A DNA stretch of 57,298 nucleotides from Cloacibacterium sp046296655 (lineage in GTDB: Bacteria; Bacteroidota; Bacteroidia; Flavobacteriales; Weeksellaceae), in the NCBI GenBank assembly GCA_046296655.1, contig JBKBLE010000015.1, forward strand, positions 1 to 57,298. The letters are read 5' to 3'. The translations under genes and the position numbers were made by a program. The notes beneath the pieces are model-generated. The model did no database searches, was not told the DNA's origin, and worked only from the letters and a program-made list of their open reading frames with translations. Positions 51,716-57,298 of the stretch are shown in pieces. Numbering within the stretch: position 1 is the first letter of the stretch; each line of letters opens with the position of its first letter.

Positions 51716-53989
51716 ATGACATTCGACATTAACATGATCAAAAAAGTGTATGAGCGCTACCCTGAAAGAATTGCTGCAGCAAGACAAGTAGTACAAAAAC
51801 CTCTTACACTTGCAGAAAAAATTCTTTACGCTCACCTTTGGCAAGGTAACGCAACAGAAGCTTACGAAAGAGGAAACTCTTATGTAGATTTTGCTCCGGA
51901 TAGAGTAGCGATGCAAGATGCAACCGCACAAATGGCGCTTTTACAGTTTATGCAAGCAGGAAAAGCTAAAGTTGCAGTTCCTTCTACAGTTCACGCTGAT
52001 CACTTAATTCAAGCTAAAATTGGTGCCGATAAAGATTTACAAGAAGCACTGAATAAAAATAACGAAGTTTTCAACTTCCTTTCTTCTATTTGTAACAAAT
52101 ACGGTATCGGTTTCTGGAAACCAGGAGCAGGTATTATTCACCAAGTAGTTTTAGAAAATTATGCTTTCCCTGGTGGAATGATGATTGGCACCGACTCTCA
52201 CACAGTAAATGCAGGTGGATTAGGAATGGTAGCAGTTGGAGTTGGAGGAGCTGATGCTGTTGACGTAATGGCTGGAATGGCTTGGGAACTTAAAATGCCA
52301 AAACTTATTGGTGTAAAATTAACAGGAAAACTTAATGGCTGGACTTCAGCAAAAGACGTTATTCTAAAATTAGCAGGAATTCTTACTGTAAAAGGTGGAA
52401 CTGGTGCTATTGTAGAATATTTCGGAGAAGGAGCTGTATCTCTTTCTGCAACAGGAAAAGGAACTATCTGTAACATGGGTGCAGAAATTGGTGCTACCAC
52501 GTCTACTTTCGGATATGATGATTCTATGAGAAGATATCTTGCTGCAACAGGAAGACAAGATGTAGTAGATGCTGCTGATAAAATTGCTGAACATTTAACT
52601 GGTGATGCAGAAGTGTACGCAGAACCAGAAAAATATTTCGACCAAGTAATTGAAATTAACCTTTCTGAATTAACACCTCATATTAATGGTCCTTTCACTC
52701 CAGACTTAGCAACTCCAGTAGCTGAAATGAGAGATAAAGCTATTGCAAATGATTGGCCTCTAGATATAGAATGGGCTTTAATTGGTTCTTGTACCAACTC
52801 ATCATACGAAGATTTATCTAGAGCAGCTTCTATTGTAGAAGACGCTGTAGCAAAAGGCGTAAAACCAAAAGCTATCTTAGGTATCAACCCAGGTTCTGAG
52901 CAAGTAAGATACACCGCAGAAAGAGACGGATTGATAGATACTTTCAAAAAATTTGAAAATGTGAGAATCTTTACCAATGCTTGCGGTCCTTGTATCGGAC
53001 AATGGCACAGAGAAGGCGCTGAAAAACAAGAGAAAAACTCTATTATTCACTCTTTCAACAGAAACTTTGCTAAGAGAACAGATGGTAACCCAAATACTCA
53101 CGCTTTTGTAGCTTCTCCCGAAATGGTAGTTGCTGTTGCAATTTCTGGAAGATTAGATTTCAACCCAATTACAGATACATTAACCAACCAAAATGGTGAG
53201 CAAGTAAAACTAGACGAACCTAAAGGTTCTGAACTTCCAGCAAAAGGATTTGACGTAGAAGATAATGGTTACCAAGCTCCTGCTGAAGATGGTTCTTCTG
53301 TTCAAGTAATTGTTTCTCCTACTTCAGACAGATTACAATTATTAGAACCTTTCTCTCCTTGGGACGGTAAAAATATTACAGGTGCTAAACTTCTCATCAA
53401 AGCTGAAGGAAAATGTACTACAGACCACATTTCAATGGCTGGTCCTTGGTTGAAATACAGAGGACATTTGGATAACATTTCTAACAACTTGTTAATCGGT
53501 GCTGTAAACTTCTTTAACAAAGAAACTAACAGAGTTAAAAACCAATTAACTGGAGAATATGGTGAAGTTCCTGCAGTACAAAGAGCTTATAAAGCGGCTG
53601 GTGTTCCTTCAATTGTAGTAGGAGACCACAACTACGGTGAAGGTTCTTCTAGAGAACACGCTGCAATGGAGCCAAGACATCTTGGTGTAAAAGCAGTTTT
53701 AGTAAAATCTTTTGCGAGAATCCACGAAACTAACCTTAAGAAACAAGGTATGCTTGCATTAACTTTCGTAAATCCTGAAGATTACGATAAAATCCAAGAA
53801 GATGATACTTTTGATTTCATTAATTTAGAAAGTTTCGCACCGAATACGCCACTTCAAATTCAGATTACACACTCAGACGGAACTACGGATACTATTCTTG
53901 CTAATCACACGTATAATGAACAACAAATTGGATGGTTCAAAGCTGGTTCTGCGCTTAATCTAATCGCTGAAGAAGCTAAAAAAGCATAA
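51716..53989 (+). CDS. Aconitate hydratase (mitochondrial-like AcnA family)
   Basis: This 757-residue aconitase is related to mitochondrial aconitase, with IGTDSHTVNAGGLG near residue 160, the cluster ligands in GSCTNSSYEDL and NACGPCIGQWH, and the C-terminal swivel domain with GDHNYGEGSSREHAAMEPR. It catalyses the same citrate/isocitrate reaction as the acnB product 290 bases upstream but is not homologous in domain order. Arg codons are AGA, as in the rest of the window. Having both in tandem suggests division of labour, perhaps by oxygen or iron state. Confidence 0.95.
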   Translation: MTFDINMIKKVYERYPERIAAARQVVQKPLTLAEKILYAHLWQGNATEAYERGNSYVDFAPDRVAMQDATAQMALLQFMQAGKAKVAVPSTVHADHLIQAKIGADKDLQEALNKNNEVFNFLSSICNKYGIGFWKPGAGIIHQVVLENYAFPGGMMIGTDSHTVNAGGLGMVAVGVGGADAVDVMAGMAWELKMPKLIGVKLTGKLNGWTSAKDVILKLAGILTVKGGTGAIVEYFGEGAVSLSATGKGTICNMGAEIGATTSTFGYDDSMRRYLAATGRQDVVDAADKIAEHLTGDAEVYAEPEKYFDQVIEINLSELTPHINGPFTPDLATPVAEMRDKAIANDWPLDIEWALIGSCTNSSYEDLSRAASIVEDAVAKGVKPKAILGINPGSEQVRYTAERDGLIDTFKKFENVRIFTNACGPCIGQWHREGAEKQEKNSIIHSFNRNFAKRTDGNPNTHAFVASPEMVVAVAISGRLDFNPITDTLTNQNGEQVKLDEPKGSELPAKGFDVEDNGYQAPAEDGSSVQVIVSPTSDRLQLLEPFSPWDGKNITGAKLLIKAEGKCTTDHISMAGPWLKYRGHLDNISNNLLIGAVNFFNKETNRVKNQLTGEYGEVPAVQRAYKAAGVPSIVVGDHNYGEGSSREHAAMEPRHLGVKAVLVKSFARIHETNLKKQGMLALTFVNPEDYDKIQEDDTFDFINLESFAPNTPLQIQITHSDGTTDTILANHTYNEQQIGWFKAGSALNLIAEEAKKA

Positions 53990-54010
53990 GCTTTTTTTCA
54001 TAAACACTAA

Positions 54011-54044
54011 AAAACCACTCGAAAATTCGAGTGTTTTTTTTTTT
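54011..54044. terminator. Terminator after the second aconitase
   Basis: CACTCGAA (54016-54023) pairs with TTCGAGTG (54026-54033), followed by eleven T residues on the plus strand; A residues before it also serve the convergent rluA-type gene. Confidence 0.85.
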
Positions 54045-54068
54045 GCAATATTTTTGATTTATATAAAA

Positions 54069-54773
54069 TTAAAAATTTTCTTCGCAAGCACGCCAAATTG
54101 TATCATTCTGAGGAACTGGAGCTGTAATTTCTATATTTTCTTTAGTTACTGGGTGAATAAATTCTAATTTTCTAGCATGTAAATGAATACCTCCATCAGG
54201 ATTAGAACGAGGCGAACCGTATTTTAAATCGCCTTTTATGGGTGTTCCGTTTTTAGATAATTGTGCTCTGATTTGATGATGTCTTCCTGTTTCTAAATCG
54301 ATTTCTAAAAGAAGATAATTATCTAAAGTTTTGATAAGATTATAAGTAAGAATCGCTTCTTTTGTACCTTCAGTAGGTTTCGGGAAAACAATTGCTTTGT
54401 TATTTTTCTCATTTTTTTTGAGATAATGAACCAATCTTTGAGAAGGCGGAATCATTTCCTTGGCTACAACAGCCCAATATGTTTTTTTAATCTCACGGTT
54501 TTTCACCATTTGAGTCAATCGGGAAAGTGCTTTAGAAGTTTTGGCATAAATCACCAAACCAGAAGTAGGTCTATCTATTCTATGAACCAAACCTAGGAAA
54601 ACATTTCCAGGTTTATTATCTCTTATTTTGATAAAATTTTTAATGGAATCTAGCAGAGATTCGTCGCCCGTTTTATCACCTTGAACCAATTGTCCCACTT
54701 TTTTATTGATAACCAGAAGGTGATTATCTTCATAGATAATTTGAGAAGCGATATTTGAATTCGAGTTTTGCAT
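54069..54773 (-). CDS. RluA-family RNA pseudouridine synthase
   Basis: This 234-residue enzyme converts specific uridines in rRNA or tRNA to pseudouridine. The catalytic Asp67 is in HRIDRPTSGLVIYAKT, and TGRHHQIRAQL and GDLKYGSP are the other family signatures. There is no N-terminal S4 domain, so it is a short form of the RluC/D/A group. Its start overlaps the stop of the preceding ORF by one base, so the two are co-translated. Confidence 0.92.
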   Translation of the reverse strand: MQNSNSNIASQIIYEDNHLLVINKKVGQLVQGDKTGDESLLDSIKNFIKIRDNKPGNVFLGLVHRIDRPTSGLVIYAKTSKALSRLTQMVKNREIKKTYWAVVAKEMIPPSQRLVHYLKKNEKNNKAIVFPKPTEGTKEAILTYNLIKTLDNYLLLEIDLETGRHHQIRAQLSKNGTPIKGDLKYGSPRSNPDGGIHLHARKLEFIHPVTKENIEITAPVPQNDTIWRACEENF

Positions 54774-55345
54774 TATTCTTTTTGAGTGATAGAATATTGA
54801 TAATCATATATTCCATGATTATGAAAATTACTAATTTCTTTAGCTGTTAATTTAGCTGACAAAAGTCGGAAATTTTCTTTAGAAAAAACATATTCTTCAT
54901 CAGCAATTAATTGATAATGTTTCTTTTCCTTTTCCACATCTTGGTTAAATCTAAAGATATTATAGTCGTCATCTTCGGCTTTATTTTTATCAAACTCGTT
55001 TTTGACATTGATTTTCAAGTCTTTTTCCTCACTCAAAACAGACAAAACCACTTTAAAAGGCTTGCTTTTTATTCCAAATGGAAAATTATTTCTCCTGGCA
55101 AAAAGAGTATTCACCGAATTTTTATTTTCTATGCCAAAATATCTTGAGAAAATAATTATATCTTCTTCTATGTTAGAAATTACAGCTTCTGGATTTCTTT
55201 TAACCTTTTCAAAAATAATTTTATCTTTTTTGCTCAGCTGTTTTTCTTGTTCTGCAATGTTTTTCAAGAGATTTTCTCTTACTTGAGACAGATTATTTAT
55301 TTTTTTATAAGCACCTAAAGAATCTGTTCTAAAATAAACGGTCAC
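54773..55345 (-). CDS. Hypothetical protein, GTG start
   Basis: This 190-residue protein has no signal peptide and I recognise no domain. The N-terminal half is helical and charged (ENLLKNIAEQEKQLSKKDKIIF), the C-terminal part mixed. No ATG is available: the frame is open from a TAA at 55355-55357 and the first plausible start is GTG at 55345. That TAA is the stop of the upstream ORF in the same frame, so the two could be one gene interrupted by a stop codon, or two genes coupled by a 9-base gap. It is co-translated with the RluA-type gene. Confidence 0.6.
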   Translation of the reverse strand: MTVYFRTDSLGAYKKINNLSQVRENLLKNIAEQEKQLSKKDKIIFEKVKRNPEAVISNIEEDIIIFSRYFGIENKNSVNTLFARRNNFPFGIKSKPFKVVLSVLSEEKDLKINVKNEFDKNKAEDDDYNIFRFNQDVEKEKKHYQLIADEEYVFSKENFRLLSAKLTAKEISNFHNHGIYDYQYSITQKE

Positions 55346-55354
55346 CTGATTTCG

Positions 55355-55645
55355 TTAAGCTACTTTATTGCAACCACAATCGTTTTTCTCCTCTTTCTTG
55401 CCTTCATGCAGATGTTCATAATTAATAATTTTCCAACTAAAAATTTTATCATTTCCATCATTAAAAAGATACATTACTTCTACATCTTGATTCACTGTAA
55501 ATGGAGCGTGATACGATTTCCCTTTTGGTGATTTAAGAGAAGATGCCGAAGAAATGTGATACTGGTAAACTTGATTTTTGGGTAAATCTGGAGTGATAAA
55601 TTTCTTTTCCTGAGAGAAAACACAAAAAGAAATTAACGTGAACAA
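55355..55645 (-). CDS. Small secreted protein with uncertain start codon
   Basis: From TTG at 55645 the protein is 96 residues. In frame six codons upstream an ATA codon (55661-55663) would begin IKKLSLLFTLISFCVFSQ, a textbook signal peptide if read from that codon. Either ATA is used as a rare start, or an ATG has mutated, or TTG is used and the signal is short. The mature part is beta-rich and ends NDCGCNKVA with a Cys-Gly-Cys. The stop codon is in frame with the next ORF. Function is unknown. Confidence 0.55.
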   Translation of the reverse strand: MFTLISFCVFSQEKKFITPDLPKNQVYQYHISSASSLKSPKGKSYHAPFTVNQDVEVMYLFNDGNDKIFSWKIINYEHLHEGKKEEKNDCGCNKVA

Positions 55646-55714
55646 TAAAGAAAGTTTTTTTATGGTTTAAATTTTCCATAAAAATAAAAAAAGTTGAGCA
55701 AAAAACTAGTCATG

Positions 55715-55741
55715 GTCGGAAGATTTTTCTTCCGACTTTTT
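55715..55741 (+). terminator. Orphan rho-independent terminator
   Basis: GTCGGAAG (55715-55722) pairs perfectly with CTTCCGAC (55729-55736), followed by a T run on the plus strand. No plus-strand gene ends here; the nearest gene to the left is on the minus strand. It may end an antisense transcript or be left from an earlier arrangement before the insertion sequences arrived. Confidence 0.6.
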
Positions 55742-55847
55742 GTATTTAAAATTGTTTGATTTTTTTGGTTTATTTGTTGATTTTCAATGATTTAATTTGG
55801 ATTAATGGGTTTTATTTCGTATCTTTATATCTGATAATCAATAACTT

Positions 55848-56147
55848 ATGTCAGTTTTTAAAGACCACAAAATCTCCCTCAAGCAAGTTTTGGAGTTTAT
55901 TCCCGAAGCGCTTTTAACCCATCTTTCTGCAACCACGAAAGTGGACTATTACAGCAAGGTGCTTCATGGCAAGAAAATGTTCTACCTTTTGCTTTTCTGT
56001 ATCTTCGACAATGAAAAATTAAGCCAAAGAACCTTAGAAGACACCTTTAACAGCAGTAGTTTCAAAGCCTTGTTTGGTTTGGGTGAAGAGGAAAAAGTAC
56101 GCAGAAGTTCTATCTCTGAAAGGCTTTCCAAAATTAACCCTAATTAG
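55848..56147 (+). pseudogene. IS4-type transposase, N-terminal fragment
   Basis: The first 97 or so residues (MSVFKDHKISLKQVLEFIPE ... RRSSISERLSKIN) look like the N-terminus of a Bacteroidetes IS4-family transposase of about 380 residues, with an intact start at 55848. The similarity ends at about 56140, where an oppositely oriented IS5-type element begins; the ORF stops two codons later by chance. The catalytic DDE domain is missing, presumably displaced beyond the window edge by the insertion. Confidence 0.75.
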
Positions 56148-56154
56148 TCGTTCC

Positions 56155-57298
56155 TTAACAAAACCCACTATTTAATTTATTTTTAAAAACAGGATTAGAA
56201 AACAGCATAATTTGTATCTTATAAAATAAGAAAATAATTTTCTGTTTCAGTATTTCCATCATTTTCTTCATGTTCCACGCCGTTGCAGATAGTAATGCAT
56301 TGATTTGTGGTCCCGTTTCTCCCATGAAGTAATTTTTTGCCAGCCTAAAATCGGTTTTTAAATGTCCGATGATAGGTTCTATTGCCGCTCTGGTTCTAAA
56401 TTTTTTGCGCTTTGTCTGCTTTTGATAAGCAGTGTCTTTTTTTCTTGGAGTGCTTGGAATGGAGATTTTCACCCCTTTTATTTCCGATTTCCCTTTTCCG
56501 CCACGATCGTAAACGAGTTCTTTTGGGAGCTTCTGACCATTGTTTTCCATTTGTTCTAAAAGTGGTTCAATGGTATGTCCATCGTAAGGTGTCTGTAAAA
56601 ATGCCTTAATCCCAAGAATGATTTTCTTGCCTTTATTGGCGGTGGTTATCAAACCTACCTTATTCCCAAATTGTTCATTGCTTTATTATTGTTTTTTAAT
56701 GGTATTCACGAATGCTTCGCATTTCATACTGGCTATGCGCTTTTCCTTTGGCGATGCACCGGGTGAATGGCTTGTGGAGGCTGTAAATTTTATCGCTGTC
56801 ATTTCTTTTTTGAGTGACCGCCTTGGTGTAGAGCTCCATTGATTCTCTATAAAACTCTTGCTGCTCTGCCGTGAAGTTGCGTTCAAGCTCGCGTATCAGC
56901 CTCATGGCGATGGTCTTGAGCTGCCTTTGGGATTTCCTTGCCAGTTTTGCACGTTTGGGATGTTTGCCGTTGTAGGTGTTGCGCACCAGTTGCTTGCTGA
57001 CTTTCGTGTATCTCTGCCTCTGCTTTATGCCCTCGTTTTCGGCTATCTTGTTGCAGTAGTCGATTACTTTTTTGCAGAGCTTCGCATCGGTGGGAAAAGT
57101 GGTGTTGTTCTCCTGAACGGTGGTGTCGGACAGCACGAAGTTCGATGTACTGGTCTTTGCATCGTGCATCCTTACGCTGTAGGAGAAGATTTTCTCAATC
57201 CCCTTTTCTCCAATTCTTTTCCTGAAGTGGACGAAGTTACTCGGATCGCAGGGAAACTGGTGCTCAAAGAAAACCCTCCCACAAAAATACTGCATGTA
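56155..57298 (-). pseudogene. IS5-type transposase, frame broken, 5' end outside the window
   Basis: The N-terminal part (QYFCG...PCDPSNFVHFRKRIGEKG, 57298 to about 56723) and C-terminal part (VGLITTANKGKKIILGIKAF ... AAIEPIIGHLKTDFRLAKNY, 56670 to 56155) together make a DDE transposase with the DRGGKG and IEPIIGHLK motifs. They are in different frames, separated by a 49-base insertion flanked by a 5-base direct repeat. Removing it restores KAHSQYE-QFGNKVGLITT. The transposase is therefore inactive unless frameshifted. The gene continues past the right edge. Confidence 0.8.
56671..56722. repeat. Small insertion inside the IS5-type transposase
   Basis: TTCAT occurs at 56674-56678 and again at 56723-56727. 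Deleting 49 bases between equivalent points in the two copies rejoins the transposase frame exactly. The insert has short inverted ends (TGC ... GCA) and a mini-palindrome CGAATGCTTCG (56710-56720). It also marks the change from GC-rich to AT-rich sequence within the gene. Confidence 0.55.

Larger units (their letters stand above)
56140..57298 (-). mobile_element. IS5-type insertion sequence, incomplete at window edge
   Basis: An insertion of opposite orientation interrupts the IS4-type gene at about 56140. It carries a transposase from 56155 to beyond the right edge. Only one end is inside the window; the terminal repeat cannot be verified because its partner is missing. The end probably lies in the segment CTAATTAGTCGTTCCTTAAC (56140-56159). 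The right part (about 56720-57298) is near 50% GC, the left part (56155-56670) close to the genome average. Confidence 0.7.

Noticed and set aside
56686..56886. 66-residue minus-strand ORF over the IS5-type transposase
   Set aside because: It is an out-of-frame reading of the transposase, without independent support.
1..57298. tRNA, rRNA, tmRNA or RNase P RNA genes
   Set aside because: I looked for conserved T-arm and core sequences in the intergenic gaps and saw none.

Overview
This window looks like a chromosomal segment from the class Flavobacteriia, most likely Weeksellaceae (the Chryseobacterium / Cloacibacterium neighbourhood). The base composition is AT-rich and arginine is mostly encoded by AGA. 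Promoters follow the Bacteroidetes pattern TTTG-N18-20-TAnnTTTG. Gene neighbourhoods are typical of flavobacteria: DUF6089-uppS-bamA-ompH-ompH, ileS-dksA-like-lspA-trpS, and oxyR divergent from katA. No tRNA, rRNA or CRISPR was found.

Layout. 1-380: a strong promoter pointing off the left edge and a structured, Flavo-1-like element. 381-2955: leftward operon with a thioesterase, rfbC, rfbD and an unknown secreted protein. 3011-8155: leftward outer-membrane biogenesis operon (DUF6089, uppS, bamA, two ompH/skp) ending in a clear terminator. 8325-16087: exopolysaccharide locus with an EpsG-like polymerase, WecA/TagO-like initiating transferase, Wza-like lipoprotein and Wzc tyrosine kinase with a (Gly-Tyr)14 tail, plus a membrane protein and a GT2 glycosyltransferase. 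16177-20004: a degenerate arginase/formimidoylglutamase-like protein and topA.

20151-23725: a TonB-dependent receptor preceded by a probable attenuator (a 22-codon peptide with three consecutive Cys codons, then a terminator), followed by a DUF4395 protein. I consider this leader the best candidate for an under-described system. 23800-30545: DUF2062, ileS, zinc-less DksA-like protein, two small proteins, lspA, trpS. 30678-34192: HAD nucleotidase, ECF sigma factor with a 44-aa partner ORF, outer-membrane protein, and metK behind a SAM-II-type riboswitch and a perfect promoter. 34411-37933: oxyR/katA and an enoyl-CoA hydratase. 37975-39869: dCMP deaminase, tyrosine recombinase, NUDIX hydrolase. 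39901-45671: haem-binding protein, two lipoproteins, a D-2-hydroxyacid dehydrogenase carrying an apparent in-frame repeat insertion, a thioesterase and an HU-domain membrane protein. 45797-48433: a TonB-dependent receptor under a TPP riboswitch, and a DUF2752 protein. 48642-53989: two unrelated aconitases in tandem. 54069-55645: RluA-type pseudouridine synthase and two unknown ORFs. 55848-end: an IS4-type transposase fragment cut by a decayed IS5-type element that runs off the right edge.

Much of the window serves the cell envelope: OMP insertion, undecaprenyl phosphate synthesis, capsule or EPS export, lipoprotein signal peptidase, and two TonB-linked uptake systems. Sulfur and cofactor control recurs in three RNA-level devices: a Cys-codon leader, a SAM riboswitch and a TPP riboswitch. 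Positions of weak promoters and IS ends are approximate.
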